Shown here piece by piece: positions 1 through 6,275 of a stretch of DNA of 6,560 nt. Under the pieces are notes generated by a model. That model did not search any database. It was not told the origin of the DNA and was given only the letters and a program-made list of their open reading frames with translations. The translations under genes were made by a program, and so were the position numbers. Position 1 is the stretch's first letter, and each line of letters starts with the position of its first letter. Source of the stretch: Candidatus Bipolaricaulota bacterium (lineage in GTDB: Bacteria; Bipolaricaulota; Bipolaricaulia; UBA7950; UBA9294); contig JAJOKK010000226.1 in assembly GCA_021129875.1 (NCBI GenBank), forward strand, positions 1 to 6,560, read 5' to 3'.

Positions 1-33
1 TCCGTGGTTATTTCTTTCCTCGGACGCGGTTCA

Positions 34-235
34 GGGATGGGTTTACTGAATACGTACTAGGAACCTTCATGCTTGATCTCGGTGCTCTTTACGCCCTCTG
101 CGGTAAAATGCTTGAAGTTACAGGTTGGCCGCCGGCCTTGCTTCGCAACCGAGTTTAACGATGAGCAGCGGAAAGGCTTACGCAACAGGCTCCATGCTGT
201 GGCTGAAATATGGGATGGGTTTACTGAATACGTAC
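34..235. repeat. 24-nt perfect direct repeat bracketing repeat copy A
   Basis: A 24-nt sequence starting GGGATGGGTTTACTGAA and ending TACGTAC occurs identically at 34-57 and 212-235. The sequences outside and inside the two copies differ. The 154 nt between them contain dispersed-repeat copy A (101-191). In both copies the frame that reads DGFTEYV is open, but the surrounding reading frames are short and resemble no protein I know. The pair could be a duplication left by insertion of the repeat, although 24 nt is long for a normal target-site duplication. It could also be a dispersed repeat in its own right. The identity is seen directly; the origin is inference. Confidence 0.8.
101..191 (+). 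repeat. Dispersed structured repeat, copy A
   Basis: This stretch matches 5329-5441 at about 72 of 91 aligned positions by hand count, with one single-base indel and one 21-nt insertion in the other copy. The most conserved part is GGCCTTGCTTCGCAACC (134-150), identical in both, containing a small hairpin TTGC-TTC-GCAA. A 5-bp stem, TTTAC (88-92) with GTAAA (103-107), lies at the 5' edge where copy B has a much longer stem. Copy A is open in the frame reading RRPCFATEFNDE, but copy B has an in-frame stop and an indel, so conserved coding is unlikely. It resembles a non-autonomous mobile or REP-like element; the family is unknown to me. Confidence 0.65.
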
Positions 236-586
236 CAGCAGGATTGCCCGACTGTCTCCTTGACATACAAGGCGAAGCAGTGTAATGTGATAGTAAGCAC
301 GGATTCGCTTCGATGGGAAAACCATGCTGTTACGACCTTTTTTGGGAAGAGGGCTGTACGTTGTCGCAGCTGCTCTAAACGGCTTGAAGAAGTGGAAGTT
401 CCTCTCTTCAAGAGGTTGTCGCAATCGATTATCGCATAATGGTGAACTCATAGGGACACCGGTCCTCACAATATCTGACGAGTACCTATCCGTTAGGTGA
501 TGCAGATCGTACCGGAAGACACGCTGCGCTGTACAATCCTCAGTAAGCCGATGATTGCTCTGTATAGAGATGAGAGGGGGTTTGCG
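236..586. other. Upstream non-coding region of the PKD operon
   Basis: No gene is supported here; the open frames are short and overlap one another in conflicting frames. Small palindromes are visible: CCTCT/AGAGG (401-405/411-415) and ACCTA/TAGGT (484-488/494-498). A possible -10 box, TACAAT, lies at 532-537, which would start a transcript about 45 nt before the PKD gene, but I see no convincing -35 box at the right distance. The operon promoter is presumably here but is not firmly located. Confidence 0.4.
574..580 (+). promoter_or_regulatory. Ribosome binding site deciding the PKD gene start
   Basis: The purine run GAGAGGGGG (572-580) lies 6 nt before the ATG at 587. It selects that start over the in-frame GTG at 497, which would add 30 residues with no signal-peptide character ahead of a good signal sequence. 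Confidence 0.75.
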
Positions 587-3064
587 ATGACGAAAGGATT
601 GTGTATTGCGATAATGGTTTCCGGTTTGTTAATGGCGTTCTGTTCTTCGGGGTTGGCTGATATCACTGTGGATTTTACATTCACGCCGCACCCCGCAATC
701 GCCAATCAAGCGATCACGTTCACCGCGGTTGTAGGTGGATTGAGAGCTGAGGACACTCCAGCCTACAGGTGGGACTTCGGCGATGGGGCGTCCGACACTG
801 GGCAGTCTGTTACGCATGCGTTCGCGATTGAAAGGGAGTACAGGGTAACGCTGACTGTGACCCTGCCTGACCGTAAATGGACACGAACAAGAACGGTGTC
901 TGTTGTTCGCCCTACGGTTGATTTTAGTTGGTCTCCTACTGCACCGCGAACACAGGATACGGTCCGCTTCGCTGGCCAGGCGACCCCGACGGCGGGCATC
1001 CTCTCATGGGATTGGAAGGTTGACGACAGAGGGGTGGGGACCGGTCAAAACCTACCACACACCTTCGCGAAAGCGGGGACGTATCGGGTTACTCTTACGG
1101 TTACGTATGAGACGAATGCAGTGGTCTCCATCTCCCACAGCATTGACGTGACAAGCGTTCCTCCGATGGCTAAATTCACCTTTGCTCCGGCAACCCCCAG
1201 GATCGGCGAGGCGGTTAGGTTTAATGCAGTCGCTTCCACGGATCCGGATGGGAAAATCGTCAGCTGGGAATGGGATTTTCCGGATGTCCCCGGCAGAGTC
1301 AATGCCACGGGCATAGAGGTATCTCATGCATTCACCCAGGCGGGAACACAGCGGGTTACCCTCACCGTTACCGACAACGATGGGGCGGTCGGTGTAATTA
1401 CCAGAGTGGTCCCGGTGGAGACGACCCCGCCGGTGGCGGCGTTCACCTTCAAACCGGAGGCGCCCGACGCCGGGCAGGTGATCACGTTCGATGGGGGGGG
1501 GTCTGCGGACGAAGACGGGACGATCATCCTTTGGGAGTGGGATTTTCATGAGGATCGGACGACCGACCTGACGGGATCGGTCGTCACTTATTCCTTCCCG
1601 ATGCCGGGCGCGTACCCGGTGCGGCTCACGGTTACCGACGACGATGGGGCGATCAGTGTGATCACCCTAGTGGTCCCGGTCGAGGTGGCTGGTGTCGGGC
1701 CGGTCAACCAGCTTCCTAAGGCCGACTTCACCTTCGCACCGGCTGAGCCCCCAAATGTCAGCATGAATGAGGTGGTCACGTTCAAGGCAGTCGGCTCCAC
1801 AGACGACGATGGGACGATCGATGCGTACGAGTGGGACTTCGATAATGATGGTGTCTACGACGCCACCGGGAAGACCGCTCCCCACGTCTTCCATTCCGGC
1901 GGTTCACAGATCGTCACCCTCCGTGTCACCGACAATGCTGGAGGACGCGGGTTCAAGACGAGCGTGGTTTCGGTGGATTTCGTCCGCCCGATCGCTGATT
2001 TTACAACCACCCCGGATGAACCGGTGATCGGCGCTGTCGTCACCTTCTATGGGGGCGCCTCTTCGGATGCGGATGGGCATATCGATTTCTACGCGTGGGA
2101 TTTTGACGGCGATGGCGTTGTCGATGCGACCGGGATGTCGGTCAATCACGCGTTCACCACCGGTGGGAGCCACCCGGTCACCTTGACGGTTACCGATAAC
2201 GATGGAGTGCCCGATTCTACTACAAGAACGGTCTTCGTGCGGATCAACATCCTGCCGACGGCCGGGTTCACCTACTTGCCGGAGAGCCCGACGATCGCGG
2301 ATACGATCACCTTTACCGATACTTCGGCCGATGCTGATGGGACGATCGTCGCGTGGCAGTGGGACTTCGGGGATGGGACGACGCGTACCGTCCAGAATCC
2401 GACACATACCTATGCGGCGGCGGGTACCTACATCGTGAGGCTGACCGTCACTGACAATGATGGGGCGAGCAGCAGCGTCACCGAGAATGTCATCGTGGCT
2501 GCACTGGTGAATGTGCCTCCTGTTGCGAATTTTCGCTTTGCGCCGACGCTGCCGCAGGTGGACCGGGCGGTGCAGTTCACTAGTCTGGGCACCGACGTGG
2601 ATGGAACGGTCACTGGATGGGAGTGGGACTTCGGCGACGGTGCGACGAGCACGGTCAGGAATCCGGCGCATACCTATACTTCTGCGGGGACGTATACAGT
2701 TACCCTCATCGTCATCGATGACAATGGGGCAAGGAGCGCTGCGGTGACAAGGCAGATCACCATCGCCCAGGCGGGGGAGTATATCGTAACGTTCAGCTAT
2801 CCGAATCCGGCCTCCACGCATGCACGTATCGTCTATTTCCATCCTGCAGGGACGACCGATCTGGTGCTGCGCATCTTCAACCTTGTTGGGTGGCTGGTCT
2901 ACCAAACGGACCTCACTGTCGGCGCATCGCCTTATATATGGGACCTGATGTCGAATGACGGGGAGGATCTGCCGAACGGCCTCTACTTCTTCCAGATCAC
3001 CGCGAGGGATGACGACGGCAGGACGATCAGATCTCAGGTATTTAGGCTCCTGATTCAGAGATAA
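587..3064 (+). CDS. Secreted eight-PKD-domain surface protein with FlgD-Ig/sorting-like C-terminus
   Basis: This is an 825-residue exported protein. Residues 1-24 are a Sec signal peptide with likely cleavage after SSGLA; Cys19 lacks a lipobox, so it is not an obvious lipoprotein. Eight PKD beta-sandwich domains follow at about 26-107, 109-191, 192-278, 280-367, 375-465, 467-554, 556-640 and 643-728. The PKD signature WDFGDG is exact in domains 1, 7 and 8 and degenerate elsewhere. Domains 5 and 6 carry DxDxDGxxD-like loops (FDNDGVYD, FDGDGVVD) that could bind calcium. Residues 731-825 form a FlgD-Ig/T9SS type A-like domain (SYPNP near the start, IFNLVGWLV, then WD, DG and NGLYFFQI). PKD domains usually mediate protein or carbohydrate contact, and no catalytic domain is present. 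It is first in an operon with the barrel gene 14 bp downstream. A G9 tract lies in domain 4. The specific ligand is unknown. Confidence 0.93.
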   Translation: MTKGLCIAIMVSGLLMAFCSSGLADITVDFTFTPHPAIANQAITFTAVVGGLRAEDTPAYRWDFGDGASDTGQSVTHAFAIEREYRVTLTVTLPDRKWTRTRTVSVVRPTVDFSWSPTAPRTQDTVRFAGQATPTAGILSWDWKVDDRGVGTGQNLPHTFAKAGTYRVTLTVTYETNAVVSISHSIDVTSVPPMAKFTFAPATPRIGEAVRFNAVASTDPDGKIVSWEWDFPDVPGRVNATGIEVSHAFTQAGTQRVTLTVTDNDGAVGVITRVVPVETTPPVAAFTFKPEAPDAGQVITFDGGGSADEDGTIILWEWDFHEDRTTDLTGSVVTYSFPMPGAYPVRLTVTDDDGAISVITLVVPVEVAGVGPVNQLPKADFTFAPAEPPNVSMNEVVTFKAVGSTDDDGTIDAYEWDFDNDGVYDATGKTAPHVFHSGGSQIVTLRVTDNAGGRGFKTSVVSVDFVRPIADFTTTPDEPVIGAVVTFYGGASSDADGHIDFYAWDFDGDGVVDATGMSVNHAFTTGGSHPVTLTVTDNDGVPDSTTRTVFVRINILPTAGFTYLPESPTIADTITFTDTSADADGTIVAWQWDFGDGTTRTVQNPTHTYAAAGTYIVRLTVTDNDGASSSVTENVIVAALVNVPPVANFRFAPTLPQVDRAVQFTSLGTDVDGTVTGWEWDFGDGATSTVRNPAHTYTSAGTYTVTLIVIDDNGARSAAVTRQITIAQAGEYIVTFSYPNPASTHARIVYFHPAGTTDLVLRIFNLVGWLVYQTDLTVGASPYIWDLMSNDGEDLPNGLYFFQITARDDDGRTIRSQVFRLLIQR
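1493..1501 (+). repeat. G9 homopolymer tract inside the PKD gene
   Basis: Nine consecutive G residues encode Gly303-Gly305 at the start of PKD domain 4 (FDGGGS). The frame is intact in this sequence. Long G tracts in surface-protein genes are known sites of slipped-strand phase variation in other bacteria; that role here is inference. A sequencing homopolymer artefact is less likely because the frame continues correctly for another 521 codons to the stop. Confidence 0.9.
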
Positions 3065-3078
3065 GGGAGGGGGACATT

Positions 3079-4041
3079 GTGAACAGGTTATACGTATTGG
3101 TCTTTGTGGCTCTGCTCGGGGTGGGTCTGTCCCTCCCCGGTCTGGGCGAGGCTGCGATTACTGTCCTCGATATCGAACCGGGGGTACGGGCGATGGGGAT
3201 AGGCGGGGCGGCGGTTGCCCTTGTTGATGGGGCGGAGACGATCTACCATAACCCGGCTGGGCTCGACGACCTCGAGGGGTTTAGCGTCAGCTCGTTCTAC
3301 TCTTCTCACTTGGGCCTGGCGAGCTACAGCGCGTTCGCGGTTACGTTCCGCAACTGGGGGTTGGCCGTCCTCGTATTCAACTCTGGAAATATCCAGGGGT
3401 TCGACGTCGGCGGGAACCCGATAGACGCCCCGCTCTCCTACGGGAGCCACGCGGTTCTACTCGGTTTCGGAGTCGATCCGCAAGACTTTGCGTTCATCCC
3501 GCGACTTCCGATCGATTTCTCCATCGGCGGGCGGATTGTGTACGTTTCAACGCGGATCGGCGATCTGAGCGGATCTGGGTTTGCGCTCGATCTCGCTTAC
3601 AGGATGACCTTCCCCGACTTGCGCGTAGGCCCGGTCGGTATAAGCGATCTGGCGCTCGGTCTTACCGCGACGAACCTGTTAGGCAGGGTGAACTACGGCG
3701 AGCACAGTGAGGATATGGCGACGAGTCTGCGGCTCGGCGGCGCTGCGCGGATTGCCGAGATCGTTCTCCTGTCTAGCGATATCGACCTGGCAGGGCGGTT
3801 TCACTTTGGAGTGGAGTATGAACCCATCCGGAATTTTGCCCTCCGCGCCGGCATGCTCACCCAACCAGGGGGGGTCGTCATCACCTTGGGTTTGGGGATA
3901 AATGTCGAGGGGTTCCGCGTCGATTATGCGTACATCACCAATCCCGGGCTCGCCGGGAGCCACCGCGTCTCCCTGTCAATCGACTTTGCCGGAATCGATA
4001 TCAACGCGATCATGCACTCGCTGCGACGGATACTGCCGTAG
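3079..4041 (+). CDS. PorV/PorQ (UPF0164)-like outer-membrane beta-barrel protein
   Basis: This is a 320-residue protein with a GTG start preceded by a strong site, AAGGGAGGGGG (3063-3073). Residues 1-25 form a signal peptide ending GLGEA. The mature N-terminus has the family pattern GVRAMGIGGAAVALVDGAETIYHNPAGL (split here as GVRAMGIGGAAVAL at 35-48 and IYHNPAGL at 55-62), close to the GARAxGMGGA...WNPAGL signature of PorV/UPF0164 and FadL-like barrels. Alternating hydrophobic strands follow, and the end carries VDYAYI...HRVSLSIDF, typical of the closing strands. A short tail (GIDINAIMHSLRRILP) follows. PorV is the T9SS shuttle protein that binds C-terminal sorting domains in Bacteroidota, but UPF0164 members occur widely without T9SS. 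Co-transcription with the CTD-bearing PKD gene suggests a shared role. A G7 tract lies at 3868-3874. The family assignment is fairly secure; the exact function is not. Confidence 0.85.
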   Translation: MNRLYVLVFVALLGVGLSLPGLGEAAITVLDIEPGVRAMGIGGAAVALVDGAETIYHNPAGLDDLEGFSVSSFYSSHLGLASYSAFAVTFRNWGLAVLVFNSGNIQGFDVGGNPIDAPLSYGSHAVLLGFGVDPQDFAFIPRLPIDFSIGGRIVYVSTRIGDLSGSGFALDLAYRMTFPDLRVGPVGISDLALGLTATNLLGRVNYGEHSEDMATSLRLGGAARIAEIVLLSSDIDLAGRFHFGVEYEPIRNFALRAGMLTQPGGVVITLGLGINVEGFRVDYAYITNPGLAGSHRVSLSIDFAGIDINAIMHSLRRILP

Positions 4042-4059
4042 GAGAACAGGATAAGGTTT

Positions 4060-4178
4060 TAGGGGCGAGGGGCGAGGTTCGAGGTTCGAGGAGCGAGGTT
4101 CGAGGAACGAGGTTCGAGGAGCGAGGTGCGAGGTTCGAGGAGCGAGGAGCGAGGGGCTAGGAGCGAGGTGCGAGGGGC
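4060..4178 (+). repeat. Heptanucleotide tandem repeat, 17 units of KAGGNNC
   Basis: Seventeen contiguous 7-nt units run from 4060 to 4178 without a break in phase. Fifteen begin GAGG and two begin TAGG (4060, 4158). Every unit ends in C, and positions 5-6 vary among TT, AG, TG, GG and AA. The first unit starts 18 nt after the barrel gene stop. The + strand is strongly G-rich and could form two-tetrad G-quadruplexes or R-loops. Similar heptamer arrays (STRR) are known between genes in cyanobacteria; no function is proven here. I see no open frame that convincingly uses it. Confidence 0.95.
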
Positions 4179-4238
4179 GTCGCTATGGAAGAACCGGTCT
4201 TAGGGCCTAAACAGGGGTTCCATGGCGGCGTCTTCTGC

Positions 4239-4268
4239 TTGATCCTTGGCGCCGGACGGGACTATAAT
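4239..4268 (+). promoter_or_regulatory. Sigma70-like promoter for a probable leaderless mRNA
   Basis: A -35 box TTGATC (4239-4244) and a perfect -10 box TATAAT (4263-4268) are separated by 18 nt. The expected transcription start, about 7-8 nt after the -10, falls on the A of the ATG at 4276, and no Shine-Dalgarno sequence precedes that ATG at a useful distance. The boxes are seen directly; leaderless transcription is inferred. Confidence 0.65.
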
Positions 4269-4275
4269 ATGGTTT

Positions 4276-5193
4276 ATGGCCCGGCGAATTGTGGGATCAG
4301 CTCTGATCATCTGCCTTTTCGTTGCTCTGGCCGCTGCTTCTTCTCCGGCCTCCCTCGGTTCGGCGTTCGCCGATTCTTTTACCGCGCTCGCCCCGCTCTA
4401 CACCCTCCACCGGGCATACGGCGATTACCTCTTCCAGGGGATTCAGGTTCAGATCCCTCCCGGCCTGTGCACGTTGTGCGCAGATCTCGCCACCAGTCTG
4501 GCAGATCTTCACCTGGAGTTCATCGTGCAAACCGATCTGCACCGGGTCGAGGAGGTCACTTTTCTCGCCCACCTACGGATGAGCGTGGTCTCGTTCTGTC
4601 GGGACTACCAGGAAGAGATCGCGGCGATCAGCGCGTTGCAGGAGCCGGATATGTCGCTGCTCACACAGGCGGCGGAGGCGGGGATGTTCGCGGCGATCTT
4701 CCGGCTGAACAGGCAGTTGGAAGATATTTTCACCCTCACTCTGGATGGTTTTGATGACCTCGAGGCCGGTTGGGAGTTCAGCGCCGCCTTCATCACCCGG
4801 ACGCTAATCCATCGGGGGCCGATCGAGCGGGTCGATCCCACCCTAAGAGCGATCCTTCTTGGGCCGGAGGAGGATCCGTTCCCTCGCGAAGTTCTCCCGT
4901 CTGAAATCCTTGCGGAGGTCGATGCACTCGTCGCCCTTGCCGGGCGGGAGATCACCGCAGAGGAACAGAGAGAGGCGACGACGCTCGTACGGGAGATTCA
5001 CGACTTTCTGCTGTCGAATGATGCCGACCTTTACGGCCTTCCGGATCCGAATGATGCGGATCTTTACGATCCGCCGGTGCCGAACGATGACGACCTTTAC
5101 GATCCTAGCGAGCGTATACTTTTAAGGTCCCTGTTTCAGTTGTTTGTTTCGGTGGCAGTCTGCCTGTTCATCTTAGTCGTTTTGCTCCGTTGA
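4276..5193 (+). CDS. Exported, membrane-anchored protein of unknown function with NDADLY repeats
   Basis: I do not recognise this 305-residue protein. Residues 1-31 (ARR, then a hydrophobic run IVGSALIICLFVALAAA) look like a signal peptide or N-terminal anchor. Residues 35-245 are mostly helical and acidic, with a CxxC pair (Cys65, Cys68) and Cys108. Residues 248-278 hold three tandem copies of an 11-residue acidic unit, N-D-x-D-L-Y. A transmembrane helix (about 284-304) ends the chain at a single Arg. The layout suggests a domain outside the inner membrane held by a C-terminal anchor. The ATG at 4276 is chosen because a TATAAT box lies 7 nt upstream; an in-frame TTG at 4246 would add 10 residues (APDGTIIWF...) and would lie upstream of the predicted transcript start. 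It ends convergently against lptB with 365 bp between stops. Confidence 0.8.
   Translation: MARRIVGSALIICLFVALAAASSPASLGSAFADSFTALAPLYTLHRAYGDYLFQGIQVQIPPGLCTLCADLATSLADLHLEFIVQTDLHRVEEVTFLAHLRMSVVSFCRDYQEEIAAISALQEPDMSLLTQAAEAGMFAAIFRLNRQLEDIFTLTLDGFDDLEAGWEFSAAFITRTLIHRGPIERVDPTLRAILLGPEEDPFPREVLPSEILAEVDALVALAGREITAEEQREATTLVREIHDFLLSNDADLYGLPDPNDADLYDPPVPNDDDLYDPSERILLRSLFQLFVSVAVCLFILVVLLR
5017..5115 (+). repeat. Three tandem 33-nt coding repeats (NDADLY unit)
   Basis: Units at 5017-5049, 5050-5082 and 5083-5115 encode NDADLYGLPDP, NDADLYDPPVP and NDDDLYDPSER. The third is degenerate at its end. The array lies just before the C-terminal membrane helix, where it would form an acidic, Tyr-containing stalk. 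Spaced Asp residues could bind divalent cations, but no canonical EF-hand or TSP3 loop is present. Confidence 0.85.
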
Positions 5194-5237
5194 TAACAGG
5201 TTGTTGCCAATAAACACAAACTTCTTCTCTTTACGTA

Positions 5238-5397
5238 TTGCGAAGCAAGACCGGAGGTCTGACAGAAGCTTTCACCGTCTCGGGGGGTGTAGTAGACTCT
5301 TCCTCGGATACTACTACATCCCCCGAGACGGTGAAATACTTGAACCTAAGGTGTGGCCGCCCTGCTTGGCTGGCAGACAGGCGGCCTTGCTTCGCAA
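5238..5397. repeat. Nested inverted-repeat element in the convergent intergenic region
   Basis: Three palindromes overlap. The outer arms 5238-5263 and 5372-5397 match at 21 of 26 positions and include TTGCGAAGCAAG facing CTTGCTTCGCAA. The inner arms 5270-5295 and 5311-5336 form a 26-bp stem broken only by one G-T pair, around a 15-nt loop. A third hairpin pairs GGCCGCC-CTGC (5355-5365) with GCAG (5373-5376) and GGCGGCC (5380-5386). No T-run follows the 26-bp stem on either strand, so it is not a standard intrinsic terminator, although it could slow both converging polymerases. A MITE-like or REP-like element is the best guess. Confidence 0.8.
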
Positions 5398-5441
5398 CCA
5401 AGATTGAAGACGAGCGGTAGAAATGGTTTGAGCAACAGGCT
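5329..5441 (+). repeat. Dispersed structured repeat, copy B
   Basis: This is the second copy of the repeat at 101-191, in the same orientation. It carries a 21-nt insertion (5362-5382) that turns the GGCCGCC/GGCC junction into a full GC-rich hairpin. It begins inside the right arm of the 26-bp palindrome. A third, inverted partial copy of the core lies at 5238-5252, which creates the outer arms of the nested element. A 9-nt sequence, CTCTTTACG, precedes both copies (85-93 and 5227-5235) and may mark the true left edge. Confidence 0.65.
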
Positions 5442-5558
5442 GAGACGATTCTTTATTCGCGTCTTCATGCCTTTACGTGAATCGCCCCTACTTCAGGCTT
5501 CTCCGTGTGCGTTTCCGACCCTGATGGCTCCTACGAAAGAATCTCGTATATAACCAGA
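5442..5558. other. Non-coding tail of the convergent gap
   Basis: No gene is seen. An 8-bp inverted repeat GATTCTTT/AAAGAATC (5447-5454/5536-5543) and a shorter one, CGATTC/GAATCG (5446-5451/5479-5484), could form structure at the 3' end of the lptB transcript, but neither has a T-run. No clear terminator is found for lptB. Confidence 0.4.
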
Positions 5559-6275
5559 TTAGGTCTGAAATCGTTCTCCTAGATAAAGCCGGCGGGCGAG
5601 CGGATCGGCCAAGACTTCCTCTGGCGTCCCGGCAGTGATCACCCGGCCTTCGCTGATCAGGTAGGCGTAGTCTATTATGGAAAGCGTATCGCGCACGTTG
5701 TGATCGGTGATGATGAGCCCGAGACCCCGTTCTTTCAGAGAGACCACCTCTTCCTGCAGTTCCGTTACGGAGATCGGGTCTATCCCGGAGAACGGTTCAT
5801 CTAGTAGGATGTACGACGGGCAGGTGGCGAGGGCGCGGGCAATCTCGAGTCGGCGACGTTCTCCGGAAGAGAGGGTCCCGGCACGCTGAGAGCGCAACCG
5901 TTCGAGACGGAATTCGGCAAGGAGTTCTTCGCGAACCTCATCAGCCTTCTCCGCGACCGGAGACCACTCCAGTACCAGATCGAGATTCTTTTCTACACTG
6001 ATATTGGTGAATACCGACGGCTCTTGTGGGAGGTAGCTGATTCCCAGCTGGGCACGGCGATAGAACGGGAGCGCAGATATATCCGTCCCGTTAAGCAGCA
6101 CCTTCCCCTCCTCGGTGGCGATGAACCCGATCATCATGTGGAAGGTGGTCGTCTTCCCCGCGCCATTCGGTCCGAGGAGCCCGATGACCTCCCCCGGCTG
6201 AACTCGAAGAGAGAGCTGGTCCACAACCCTCCGCTCTTTGTACGTCTTCACAAGATCGCTCGCCGCAAGCGCCAT
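5559..6275 (-). CDS. lptB: LPS export ABC transporter ATP-binding protein LptB
   Basis: This 238-residue ATPase has near full-length similarity to E. coli LptB from memory. It powers the LptB2FG complex, which extracts lipopolysaccharide from the outer leaflet of the inner membrane and feeds it to the LptC-LptA bridge. Visible motifs are Walker A GPNGAGKTT (35-43), Q-loop Gln84 in YLPQE, signature LSSGE (135-139; one Gly to Ser change from LSGGE, within normal variation), Walker B YILLDEP (155-161) with catalytic Glu160, and the switch His192 in ITDHNVRDT. The C-terminal YLGERF matches the LptB-specific YLGEDF tail that distinguishes it from the related LivF/LivG ATPases. The start is fixed by GGGAGG (minus strand, 6281-6286), 5 nt before ATG. 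The usual partners lptA and lptC are not next to it in this window, so it appears as a lone gene here. Confidence 0.97.
   Translation of the reverse strand: MALAASDLVKTYKERRVVDQLSLRVQPGEVIGLLGPNGAGKTTTFHMMIGFIATEEGKVLLNGTDISALPFYRRAQLGISYLPQEPSVFTNISVEKNLDLVLEWSPVAEKADEVREELLAEFRLERLRSQRAGTLSSGERRRLEIARALATCPSYILLDEPFSGIDPISVTELQEEVVSLKERGLGLIITDHNVRDTLSIIDYAYLISEGRVITAGTPEEVLADPLARRLYLGERFQT

Noticed and set aside
3..158. Open frame entering from the window edge, possible 3' end of a gene
   Set aside because: Its last part runs through repeat copy A and the product resembles nothing; 51 codons open by chance is plausible.
73..285. Small + frame reading through repeat copy A
   Set aside because: The homologous stretch in copy B has a stop and an indel in this frame, and no ribosome binding site precedes it, so it is more likely a repeat than a gene.
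1052..1549. 165-codon minus-strand frame inside the PKD gene
   Set aside because: Shadow of the PKD coding strand with no start signal.
1904..2905. 333-codon open frame on the minus strand across the PKD gene
   Set aside because: It is antisense to a well-supported domain array; its length follows from the repetitive, biased codon use of the PKD repeats, and its Arg/Asp-rich product resembles no family.
4060..4178. Heptamer array as a CRISPR
   Set aside because: Units are 7 nt and contiguous with no spacers, and no cas genes are present.
4185..4754. 189-codon + frame starting at ATG 4185
   Set aside because: It overlaps the exported-protein gene in another frame, is rich in Arg, Gly and Pro without domain character, and lacks a binding site. 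The competing frame has a signal peptide, repeats and a membrane helix.
5270..5336. 26-bp stem as an intrinsic terminator
   Set aside because: No T-run follows the stem on either strand, so the standard definition is not met; kept only as a structured repeat.
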